Source: Perilla frutescens (taxonomy: Eukaryota; Streptophyta; Magnoliopsida; Lamiales; Lamiaceae). From it: a DNA stretch of 64,000 nt. Below, piece after piece: positions 37,371 to 48,367 of the stretch. A model generated the notes under the pieces. The model had not been told where the DNA came from, did no database searches, and was given only the letters and a program-made list of their open reading frames with translations. Location of the stretch: NCBI GenBank assembly GCA_026008535.1, contig BRKX01000014.1:52377006-52441005 (forward strand). Direction: 5' to 3'. Within the stretch, counting starts at the first letter, position 1, and each line of letters opens with the position of its first letter. Both the position numbers and the translations under genes were made by a program.

Positions 37371-38573
37371 TTTCAAGTATAAATTAAGGTATGTGTGTGT
37401 GTGTGCATCATCATTCATTTATTATTTAATTCATTTGTCTTAAATCTCTGCAATTATGTTTGAAGATGCATGTTGAATAGCTTCAAGCATGGGATAGGAA
37501 AGAAAGAGATGATGAAATCACAATTTAATGTGCCTTAATTTGCTCAAACTTTCATGAAAATGAAGTCACTTCTCAATTTTAGTTCCCTTTATATTAATTA
37601 ATTTCACTATTTTTTTATTGGAAATGTTGAATTTGGAACATTTTGGTAACAAAATTTGTTTATGTTGCTGTTTTTACTTACATTTACACAAAAGCCAATT
37701 AATTTTTCATGCAATATTCACAAACAAAATAAAAAATATTTAAACTCTATTTTCAAAAGAAAAAAAAAAATATAAGTTTATATGTTTCGCTGGACTTAAT
37801 AGAAATATTGTTGTTGGAAGCCAATATGGTTTCGGCATGATTTAGTAAAATCAGCACAAAAGGACAAGAATTTCCTATGTTTTTAGAAGTGATTTGAAGA
37901 TTTATGAAATCTATCACGTTTGTGACAAACTTATTGTTTTATTTTAATTTTTTAATTTTTTTAACTTCAATTTATTATGATTTAGTTTAATTTAAAAATT
38001 TTATTTAGGGTATATTAAAAATAATATGGAAAAAAAAGTTATAGCAAAGAAAATATAACAAAGGAGGGCCTAGAGGATCTGATCGGTATTTTGAACGCTG
38101 CATTATCATTTAATGAAAAACAATATTAAAAAAATAAAAAATATATTGCAATACACTTAGGATTGTGCCAACTGTTAGTCCAGTCCTCAATCGAACTGAA
38201 CCATGAAAATTGAATGGACCGAAGTCTATTTTTTTTTTATATGTTGGTATGAACGAACCAAAAACCGGTCGATTTGGTAGGCCGGTCTAATCGATACGAC
38301 CGAATATCTTTTTAAGAAATAAAAAAAATGATGGTATCACATCTTTTTTTAAAGGATTTGGACAAAAATACCCTTGCTTTATTTCACCAAACAAAGTATT
38401 AATACTATAAACAAACAAACGGAGCCTAATCATTTAGCCAAGCACGCGTCGCGCTGTGTGGGAGTTTTAATGATATAAGTTGAAAATGTATAATAATTTT
38501 CACCATTATCTTTTGTGTCATAACTATTGTAAGGAACTTTCGGTTAAAAATAAAATAAAATAGAATGACACTA

Positions 38574-38592
38574 GGATATATATAATATATTT
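38574..38592 (+). promoter_or_regulatory. Possible TATA element of CNL 2
   Basis: GGATATATATAATATATTTG lies about 70 bases before the ATG at 38653. Position and composition fit a TATA element, but the region is AT-rich throughout, so the match has little weight without transcript starts. Confidence 0.25.
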
Positions 38593-41202
38593 GGCTTTCT
38601 TTGTAAGGAGGTGTTAACCGCTTCTCATTTGAAACAAAAACAGTAAAAAAGAATGGCAGATATTGCAGCAGGATTTCTTGGACCAGTTATAGAAGCTGTG
38701 GTGAAATGGGTTGGTGCACCAATCAAACGCCAATTCAATTACCTATGTTGCTTCACTACCAACATCGTTACTCTCAAACTTGAAGCCCAAAAACTCGATG
38801 ATGAAAAAGAAGAACTACAGGGGCGAGTTGATAGAGCAAGAGATGATGTACAAGTGATTGTCCCAACAGTTGAGACTTGGTTAACAAATTCTAACAAAAT
38901 AAGAGACGAAATGAATGGAATTTTGGATGAAGTTCCAAGTGTAGAAAGTGGTTGTTTGAAGATTGGAGCTCGTTTTTCTCTTAGCAAGAGAGCTAAGAAA
39001 ACAACTGATCGTATGATAGAGCTTCGAGGCCAGTACTGCAAGTTCGTAACTATCTCCCAGCCAGGACCTCCACCAGCAACCGAAGCAGTTCCATTAGGAA
39101 AGACGCATGAATTCGAGTCGAGAAAAAATATTGAAGAAGACATCATGACAAGTTTGAGAGGCAATGGGGATGTGAATATGATAGGGATATGTGGGATGGG
39201 AGGTCTAGGAAAGACTACCATGGCCAAAAGACTAATGAACAAAGCATTAGAGGAGCATTTATTCGAAGAAGTTGTCATGGCAGTCGTCAGCAAACAAGTA
39301 GACAAGTTGAAAATTCAAGAAGATATTGGTGGATCATTGGGTTTGAAGCTCGAAGGGGAAGCATGGCAGGTTAGAGTACAAAAATTGCATGCTAGACTAG
39401 GTGGCACTAAGAGAATTCTCCTAGTCTTAGATGATGTTTGGGAAAAACTTGAGCTAGGGGATTTGGGAATACCTTGTGGTTCCAAAGGGTGCACAATCCT
39501 TTTAACATCCCGAAATAGTGATGCTTTGCATGCAATGAATGTTCAAAAGGTCACTCGAATGGAAATCTTATCTGAAGAAGAAGCATGGTTTCTGTTTAGA
39601 GAGAGATCCGGCACGTGTGTGGATGATACTAAGTTGAATTCTATAGCAAAAGAAGTTGTAAAAGAATGTAGAGGATTGCCGATCGCCCTTACAACTCTTG
39701 GTGCGGCACTCAAAGATGAGAAGAATAGGCGTATTTGGAAAGATATAGTGGTGCAGTTGAGAAAAGCTAATCCAACTAATATCCCAGATTTTATTAAAGA
39801 AGTTTATAAACCCTTAAAAGTAAGTTATGATAAGTTGGAGTCTAAGGAAGCCAAATTCGTATTCTTGCTTTGTTGTTTGTTTGGTGAAGATGCCCATATT
39901 CCTCTAGATTACTTGACTTATTTCTGTATAGGGTTAGGTATATTTGAAGGAGGCATGGAAGAAGCAAGGAATAGCATGTGCACATTGATTAAGATGCTTA
40001 AAAGTCAGTCTTTGCTGTTAGATGGTCGTAATGAAGATGATGTTCGAATGCATGATGTTATTCGTGATGTTTGCATATTCATTTCTAAAGATGAAGGATA
40101 TATTGGCTGCAATGATTGCACTTGGTTTTCTTCGTTTCAGACGTTGGAGAAAGAGCCAAGCTTCCAACAAACTTACGTCTTCTCTTCTTGAGTCGTAATT
40201 CAAAAATGGAGGAAGAAATCAAACTCGACAATACTTTCGTTGAAGGGATTAGAGATCTCTACGTGTTGTTCATTGAGCAAAATTACTCATTGACATCAAT
40301 GCCACACACAACATGTTCACTGAAAAATCTCAATACCTTGATTTTAAGTTTGTGTGGGGAATTGGAGACAATATCTGGTGTTGGGGAATTGGTAAATCTT
40401 GAGATTCTAATTTGTCATGATTGTCCTTGGATTAAGGAGTTACCACCGGAGATCAAGGGATTACATCACCTGAAAGTGTTAGATCTTACCTGGTGTCACA
40501 GGCTCCAAAAAATAGGTCAAGGAATCATATCAAGTCTAGTTGGGTTGGAGGAGTTGAGGATGTTGGGGAGCTTCAACAAATGGGAAGCATCAGATAGCAG
40601 CACAGAAAGAGAGAATGCAGAGCTGAGAGAGCTGGAGGCCTTGACCAATTTGACCTGCCTGGAGATTCAGATAGATGATCCTGCATTAGCTGCGGAAAAG
40701 ATGCACCTGTCATCAAAGTTGGAAAGATTTGTCATATTCCTAGTTCATCTTTATGATTTGCCAAGAGAAATCTCTTCTAATTCATCCAGCAAAAAAGTGA
40801 GTCTAAACTGGGAGGAAGGAACTTGTTTAGGACATTGGATTGAGATGCAGCTTCTACCAGAGACTGATTGTCTATATTTGTCTGGAAATGGTGCAAATAA
40901 TCTAGACTTGGCAAAAATTCAAAACATTAGCAGTTTGATGTTGGGTAAGTGTAAGACTATGAAGAACATTGTACGAAGATCAATGAATGATGATGGTGAT
41001 GCTACCATGTTCCCTTCCATAGATCATCTGGAGCTTTTCTCTCTTTCTGATTTAAAAGAGATATGTGATGGCCCAATTTCATCGAATTCTTTCCAGAATC
41101 TCAAGAAATTATTACTGAAAGATTTGCCGGCACTAAAGCAATTGTGGAAGAGCAGTAGTACACGCCAGTTATCAACTGTAGATTGCCTTTCACAGCTAGA
41201 AG

Positions 41203-41395
41203 TATCAAAAATAGAGAGAACACATTTGGCGTGAAGAAAGAGAATTTTCATTTCACTAAAAATTATTTACAATGATAAGAAATACAGCTATTTATAGTAT
41301 AACAATTCTATTGCTAGTTGCTACTTTGTAAAACACGCTTCTAACTACACAAACAAAACAAGTAAAACACACTACTTCTTATTTGATTCTTTACA
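41203..41395 (-). repeat. 3' LTR of the young copia element
   Basis: 193 bp, identical to 45728-45920 except for one base. On the plus strand it starts TATCAAAAATAG and ends TTCTTTACA, with the polypurine tract immediately to its right. Confidence 0.95.
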
Positions 41396-44300
41396 CGCCC
41401 CCGCAAGCTGGAAGATGGTAGAAAGTCCGAGCTTGAGAACCATATTACGAAACGCAGCAGGATTAAGTGACTTGGTGAGAATATCTGCCAATTGGAGTTG
41501 AGAACTCACGTGCATAGGCTTGACCATACCGAGAAGAAATTTCTCACGAATAGTGTGACAATCAATCTCGATATGTTTTGTTCTTTCATGAAAAGCAGCA
41601 TTTGATGTTAGATAAATAGCTGCTTTATTATCACAAAAGAGAGGCACGGGTTTCAGACGCTTGATTCCAAAATCTTCAAGCAGAGAAGTCACCCAAACAA
41701 TCTCGCAGCATGCTTCAGCCAATGCTCGATATTCAGCCTCAGCGGATGACCGAGAGATCGTGCGCTGTTTCTTGGACCGCCATGATATCAATGAAGACCC
41801 GAGAAATAGACAATATCCAGTGACTGATTTCCGTGTGTCAGGGCAGGCCGCCCAATCCGCATCAGCAAACATACTGACTTCGAGAGAGTTGGTACTAGAG
41901 AAGAAAATCCCAAGGCCAACAGAGCCCTTTACATATTTGAGAACCCTTTGAGCTGCAAGTAGATGGTGGGAGCAAGGCTGAGCCAAGAACTGACTAAGCT
42001 TGTGGACTGAGAAACATATATCTGGTCTTATCAAGCATAGATAGAGGAGCCGCCCTATTAATCGCCGATACTGAGAAGGATCCTGCAAAGGTTCGCTTCC
42101 CTCTTGAGAAATCTGAGACGCCGATTCAATAGGAGTAGAAAGAGGTTTGCAACCCAGTAAACCTGCATCATCCAACAAGTCGAGAGCATATTTTCTTTGA
42201 CAAAGAAAAATACCTGTCGAGTTACGTGCTATCTCAAGACCCAAAAAATATTTGGCATCTCCCAAATCTTTATATTTGAAGTGTTTCCCCAGAAAGGCTT
42301 TAAACTGATCAACCAAAGTTGTGTTGTTGCTCGTGATGAGAATATCATCCACATAGATTATGAGACCAAGAAAATTATTTCCTTCTTTCTTGGTAAAAAA
42401 AAGAATGATCCGAGTTAGACTTTTGAAGCCCAAATGATTCGAGTACTTCAGTAAACTTGATGAACCATTGACGTGAGGCCTGTTTCAAACCATAGAGTGA
42501 TTTGTGCAATCGGCAGACCATAGGAGGAGAAAAAGGAGAGTTCCCCCCATACTGGAAAGTCCCGGAGGAAGATCCATGTAAATTTCTTCAAGTAAATCAC
42601 CATGCAAAAAAGCATTATTGATTTCAAGGTGAGACAAGGACCACCCTTTAGCAGATGCAATGGAAAGCATGAGTTTAACACTCACTAGTTTAGCAACAGG
42701 GGAAAAATTATCGAGATAATCGATACCCGCTTGTTGTGTGTAACCCTTGGCGACAAGGCGAGCTTTAAAACGCTCAATAGAACCATCAGCACGAAACTTT
42801 GTGCGATAAACCCACTTACAACCAATCGTCGACTTTCCAGGAGGCAAAGGGATGAGAGACCAAGTTTTGTTCTGTTGCAAGGCCTCCAATTCAGCACGCA
42901 TAGCATCTTGCCAATGGGGATGTTGAGAGGCTTGAGAGTAGGAAGTGGGTTCAGGATTAGAGGTGAGGGCATGTATATAGGACTTGTAAGAAGGGGAGAG
43001 TGAGTCATAAGAAAGCTGATCACTTAAAGGATAAAGGATAGAGCCATTCGTGTTGCCACACACATAATCATTGAGATGAGAGGGCAATCGAGTAACCCGA
43101 CCAGAAGAAGTACGAAGAGGAAGCACAGAAGATGGAGGAGAATTATCAATAGGAGAGGAAGAAAATTTATGAAATGCAGAATCAAGAAACGAAGGAGCAA
43201 TGGGTTGAGAAGAAAAAGGAAAAACGTGCTCATGAAAAATAACATGGCGACTAATAATGAGTTGATTAGTGTGAAGATCAAGGAGTTTGTATCATTTATA
43301 CCCCGAAGGATATCCAAGGAAGACACATTTGTGAGCACGAGGAGAAAATTTATGTCGATCACGAGATAAAGTAGACACAAATCACAAACAACCAAAAGAT
43401 TTTAAATGTGAATAGCATGGCTCGTGGCCAAAGAGAACTGCATATGGCGTAGAATTATGAAGAATTGCAGAAGGTGTACGATTGATGAGGTAAGAAGCAG
43501 TGAGCACACAATCACCCCAATACTCAATGGGAACATGGGACTGAAAAAATAGACTACGGGCAACGTTGAGAAGATGTTGGTGTTTGCGCTCTACACGAGC
43601 ATTTTGTTGTGGAGTTTCAACACAGGAATGTTGGATAAGAGTACCAAATTCAGCACATAAAGGTGAAATGGAGAATTCAGAACCATTATCACAACGCAAC
43701 AATTTGATCTTTTTGTTGAATTGAGTATGAATAGTATGGAAAAATGTGTTGAGAATGCCAGGAACCTCAGATTTTTGAGCAAGTAAATAAGTCCATACAA
43801 AACGAGAGTGATCATCAACGATGGTTAAGAAGTACTTATAACCGTGAGTAGTACAAGGTGTAAAAGGTCCCCAAACATCACAATGTATAAGATCAAAGAT
43901 GCTGGAAGCATGAGAAGAAGACAATGGAAAGGATAATCGTTTCTGTTTTGCCAATGGACAAATCATACAAGTATTATGAGTTGATGTGGAAGGTTTCAAC
44001 AAAGGTACAAGGAACTGAAGTTTGCCATTGGAAGGATGACCTAGTCTAGAATGCCAAATATCTAAAGAGACAGCAAGATGAACAGCAGGTGTAGAAGATG
44101 GAAGCGACTGATCAAAGACGTATAAATTTCCTTGCCGACTACCCATCCCAATCTGCTGCCCCATGGAAATGTCCTGAATAGAAAAAGAACGAGCAAGAAA
44201 ATTAACTCGACAATTATTAGAAAGGGTTAAAGCACTCACAGAGAGGAGATTATATGTGAAATTTGGAACATATAGAACATTTTGCAGCAACAAGGAATTG

Positions 44301-45613
44301 GAAATTTTAACAGTACCAACACAAGTGACTGGTACAGATTGACCATTGGGAAGATGTAGCAAGGCATGAGCAGTAGGTATAGAGGATTGGAAAAGTTGCA
44401 AAGAGCAACAGACGTGATGTGTAGCACCTGTGTCAACTAACCAAACATAACTGGAACAGAAAGATGAACCAACAAAGGAAGAAATAGAAGTACCACTAAA
44501 AGGAGGTGTGGTATCTGGCTGTTGCAGAGAAGGAGAAGAGGATTGAATCTGAGTTTGCAGGAGACTGATCAACTGGTGAATTTGATCAGAAGAAAGAGTA
44601 GAAACAACATTCCCCATGGCAGGCTGATGCTGACTTCCAGAAGAATCCGTAGAATCAGAAGAGTTATAACCAGTCTGATTTATGCTACGTTTGTCAACAA
44701 ATGGAGCAGAAGTTGGAGCAAATTTTCTTCGATCTTTCCCATAGCCTGGTGGAAATCCATGCAACTTGTAACATTTATCCACTGTATGATTGGTCTTACC
44801 ACAGTGAGAACAGAGAAACTTGTCTCTGCCTCTCGCAAAGTGATTGTTACTCCCTGCTGCATTGATTCCGGCCTGCTCACTGGCTATTGAAAGAGGATGT
44901 TGAGCTGGAGTATTACCAATCGAACGCTGGCGTTCTTCCTGAATAATAAGCGCAAACACATGTGAAAGTGAAGGCAAAGGCTTATGAGAGATAATCTGAG
45001 ATCTGATTTGAGAATAAGACTCGTTTAAGCCGACCAAGAACTGCATGATGCACTCTTGTTCCTGATGAGTATTCCATTTGCCTGCACTATCACAATTGCA
45101 ATTTCCACAATCACACCAAGTAACAGGTTGATAATCCTTATATTCATCCCAAACCACACGCAATTGTGTATAGTAGGTGTTTACATCATTAGATCCTTGA
45201 CGCAAACACATTAAGTCTTGCTTGAGTTGATAAATCCTCGCGACATCACCTTGAGAAAACCGATTATGTAAATCATTCCAAATCAATTGAGCAGTGGAGA
45301 GATACATCAAACTGGAGCAGATTTCAGGTATAACAGAATTCCGTAGCCATGAAACCACCATGCTGTTAGCTCTAATCCAGTATTGAAACAGAGGATCATT
45401 AACCTCTGGTTTCGACAACGAACCATCAATAAATCCGAGCTTATTTTTGGCCGTGAGTGAGGTGAGCATCGATTTACTCCAGTTGTTGTAGTTGGCCGCA
45501 TTCAACGGAGCAGACACCAAGAGCAACCCTGGATGATCCCCATTGTGGAGATAAAGAGGATTGGAAATGTCTTCCAAATAGAAAACTTCTTTGCTGTTGT
45601 TGCCGCGAACCAT
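41372..45613 (-). pseudogene. Copia gag-pol polyprotein of the young element, with three breaks
   Basis: Starts MVRGNNSKEVFY at 45613. Gag has an unusual Cys cluster (CDCGNCNC) and a zinc knuckle CSHCGKTNHTVDKC. Protease WLVDTGATHHVC, integrase with HSRLGH and MICPLAK, and catalytic residues in HCDVWGP, RCDNGSEF and RVERKH look intact. After FGCL a TGA at 43382-43384 interrupts the frame, and a second TGA falls about 40 codons on. Reverse transcriptase resumes in the same frame, then shifts near 42435-42490. The rest (YVDDILI, RNase H with SSAEAEYRALAEA) runs to 41372, its C-terminus reading into the LTR. Such an element cannot supply its own full polyprotein. Confidence 0.92.
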
Positions 45614-45727
45614 GGCTGCGAGAACGGTGAATTGATCGGAAAATTTTGCAGAAGAAACAATGAATTTCGAGAAGAAAAAAACAATGAGATCTAGATTATG
45701 AAATACAGAAGATTTGCTTTGATACCA

Positions 45728-45920
45728 TATCAAAAATAGAGAGAACACATTTGGCGTGAAGAAAGAGAATTTTCATTTCACTAAAAATTATTTACAATGA
45801 TAAGAAATACAGCTATTTATAGTATAACAATTCTATTACTAGTTGCTACTTTGTAAAACACGCTTCTAACTACACAAACAAAACAAGTAAAACACACTAC
45901 TTCTTATTTGATTCTTTACA
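45728..45920 (-). repeat. 5' LTR of the young copia element
   Basis: 193 bp. It abuts the primer-binding site on its inner (left) side and the AGAAG target duplication on its outer (right) side. It carries the promoter in a minus-strand reading. Confidence 0.95.
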
Positions 45921-47658
45921 AGAAGTTCTAAACATTGAGGAATGTGAGATGATGGAACAAGTGTTTTTGTGGAATGAAGAAGAAAAAAAAAATATAAACA
46001 ATCGTCCACATATCACACAAGTGTTCGCAAAACTGAAGGAGGTTACATTAAAGAAATTGCCAAATCTCCTCTGAAGGAATTGAAGGCATCGAATTCCCTC
46101 TACTGACCAGAATGCAGATTGAAGAATGCCCAAAAATGACAAGTATGGTTTCAAGTAACGAGAACAACTCAGGAGGCACCACCAATGCAGAAAAAGTAGG
46201 TACCTCGATTACTCCTTTTTTTTTTTGCATCTCATACAAATTATTATGAATTGCCAACTACAATAAATTACATAGGGGCATTGTGGTTTAAATGAATTTT
46301 TGGTTAAATTTGATGTACATTTTGATTAGACTATTTGAATTGCAGATGTCATTTGGCAAGCTCAAGGAATTAGTTACTAGTCGGAATCCATTTTGCGGTC
46401 ATAAAGTTGATCTATCCTGTTTTAATGGACTGCAAGAGTTAACAATCTCTAAGTATGAGGCAAAAATGAGTTTATTTTCATTTACAATAGCTCAAAATCT
46501 TGTCACTCTCATAGAATTAAATATTCTTGAATGTGATGAGATAGTACAAGCGATTAAAGACGAGGAGGAGAAAGCCGTGAGAGGTGGTGAAAGGAATCGT
46601 ATATTCCCTAACTTACAGCAACTTTTGTTGGTGAATTTACGCAAACTAGTGAGCTTTTGTGAATGGAATTGTGATGTCGAGTTACCTTCATTGAAGCGTG
46701 TATGCATTTACGGGTGCCCGAATATAAAAAATTACAGCTTGGCACCAAATTTGGATTTTTTCTCAACAGACCTCAATAATTATATTGAAGTTGGAGTCAA
46801 GGTAAATTATCTTTCATTAAATTTTAATTTATTACCAAGATACTTGTAAGGTGCTGAGTAGGTTGTTTGAATTTCAGGTTCCATTCGACAGCCTGAAGAA
46901 ATTAACAATCCAAAAGAATGAAAATCCACTCTATTGTTATAAAATTCCGGTATACCTCTTTCGTGGATTGGAAGAGTTAGATATTGTTCGATATCACGGC
47001 AGTATGAGTTTATTTTCGTCTTATATTGCTGGAAATCTTGTCAATCTCAAAGAATTAAGCATATATGGATGTGATGAGATGGTAAAAGTGATTAAAGATG
47101 ATGAGGAGGAGAAAGCCGCGGGTGGTGATGGTCAAAGGACCACTCTTCTATTTCCCAAATTGATGAGCTTTTGGGAATGGAAATGTGATGTCGAGTTGCC
47201 TTCCTTGAGGATACTGCGCATTTATGAATGCCCTAATATGAAATATTTCATGTTGGGATCCCTAACTACACCAAATTTGAAAACCGCCGAAATAAACCAA
47301 AGACATTTTGGTGCCGAAAGGTAAGAACAATTAACAATCTAAATTGACTGTTTAATTTCCCTGCTAATTAATTGATTCTACTAATTTGTTCATCTTCTGT
47401 GGTTTGGAATGAAACTTAACTTCCTATTCTTTAGTGATATGATGGGAAACAGAGGATTGTAGTGTTAAATCTTCCATTGCAGATAAATTATTGATTGCCG
47501 TTTTACTATTTGATGGCTACAAATAAGTTTTCTCCTAAACAGACATTAATGCATCTGAGATCCATTTTCACATTAATGCATGTAATTAGGAAAATCAAGA
47601 AAATGAGAAGAAAGGCAGTGCAGAGGACCAGGAAAACAAGGCTGAAATAGAGGAGTAA

Positions 47659-48339
47659 CAAAATTCATAAGTGTTCAATCATTTCAATTGGTAAGCACTT
47701 TCATTTATTTGATTGGAATCTCTTATATTTTTTTCTCTCTTTTTTGTAGTAGATATATGTGAACAACACTACCAATCGCAGTAGTTAAATTAATAATTAC
47801 TATAAATGAACTTCCCACAATGAGTTTTGTTCGGTAAATAACATAATATTGGACTCTCATTCTAATTTCTACCATATATACTATATATATTATTTGAAAG
47901 TAAATAAATTGGTTATGATTATTTAAAAAGGTTTTATTGCAAAAATTTTCATAAAGATTAATGCATCAAAAGGTTTTACCAGCTGGCTTTCTTTCTTCGA
48001 TGTTGGGAGCTTGGTGTTAGAATATAACATTGTAAATGACTTTGAATGAACAGGGATTCTGGTTTTATTATAGTCTTACTATAATTTCCAGTTACTGCAC
48101 AGTTGGTGTTCAAAATAAGATAAATAGATATAAATATTGATAACCTCTAAATTTAATTGGCATATATATTCTTATAATATTCACACGATTCTCTTATTAA
48201 ATATTGAATAAATTGATATCTAGAACATCCCTCTCTAGGTACTGACATAATGTTATACATTCTCATGTAGGAGATCGGTAGGGGTTGCCGCAGAAAAGAA
48301 AGCATCTAGAAAGGTTGAATTTCAGGGGTTTTTATTTAA
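47659..48339. other. 3' flank of the CNL pseudogene
   Basis: Shares landmarks with the 3' flank of the first CNL (TTTCATT.ATTTGATTGGAAT, then GGGAGCTTGGTGTTAGAATA), so homology extends past the coding end. No other gene is seen. Confidence 0.6.
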
Positions 48340-48367
48340 ACTAGCGGAGATCACATGCGTTGCACGT
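48340..48367 (-). mobile_element. Helitron-like 3' terminus, minus strand
   Basis: The plus strand reads ACTAG, eight bases, then ACATGC-GTT-GCACGT. On the minus strand this is a hairpin with one mismatch followed by CTAGT, as in Helitron 3' ends. Loop and spacing are close to the plus-strand terminus at 457-484. The body would extend rightward into AT-rich DNA; the TC end was not located. Confidence 0.5.

Larger units (their letters stand above)
32582..38573. other. AT-rich upstream region of the second CNL locus
   Basis: No gene is seen. Recognisable pieces are: a CT tract at 33129-33152 followed by a short tandem repeat of about 33206-33376 (GAAGCCATGAAGATC repeated, then TTGTTTACACCAATGCTT repeated); 35230-35335 and 36425-36600, each diverged from parts of leader A and its flank (3127-3366); 35930-36180, an LTR-like scrap with CCTATATAAAGCATACAATA on the plus strand; and 38180-38320 with paired ACCGG-containing blocks. 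These are old remnants. Confidence 0.5.
41203..45920 (-). mobile_element. Young Ty1/copia insertion in the CNL pseudogene
   Basis: 4718 bp element with target duplication AGAAG (41198-41202 and 45921-45925). Two 193 bp LTRs (41203-41395 and 45728-45920) differ at one position (G/A in CTATTGCTAG versus CTATTACTAG). The minus-strand primer site TGGTATCAAAGC follows the 5' LTR at 45727. A polypurine tract, GCGGGGGCG, precedes the 3' LTR. Short LTRs and compact size resemble the Ale/Retrofit lineage. On the minus strand the LTR runs TGTAAAGAATC to TTTTTGATA. Confidence 0.95.
38653..47658 (+). pseudogene. Second CC-NBS-LRR gene, disrupted by frameshifts and a copia insertion
   Basis: Paralogue of the gene at 10112. 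Exon 1 is 38653-41202 continued at 45926-46195; LRR exons are 46346-46801 and 46878-47320; the acidic tail exon is 47590-47658. The NB-ARC is intact: P-loop GMGGLGKTT 181-189, LLVLDDVW 256-263, CRGLPIAL about 340 and MHD 466-468. A 4-base deletion relative to the paralogue, near 40140, shifts the frame and ends the protein at 40191 (512 residues, CC-NBS only). LRR coding resumes in another frame to the copia insertion at 41203. An 8-base deletion near 46066-46075 shifts the frame again. A block of about 72 bp in the LRR is also missing before the insertion. A truncated CC-NBS product remains possible. Confidence 0.9.
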
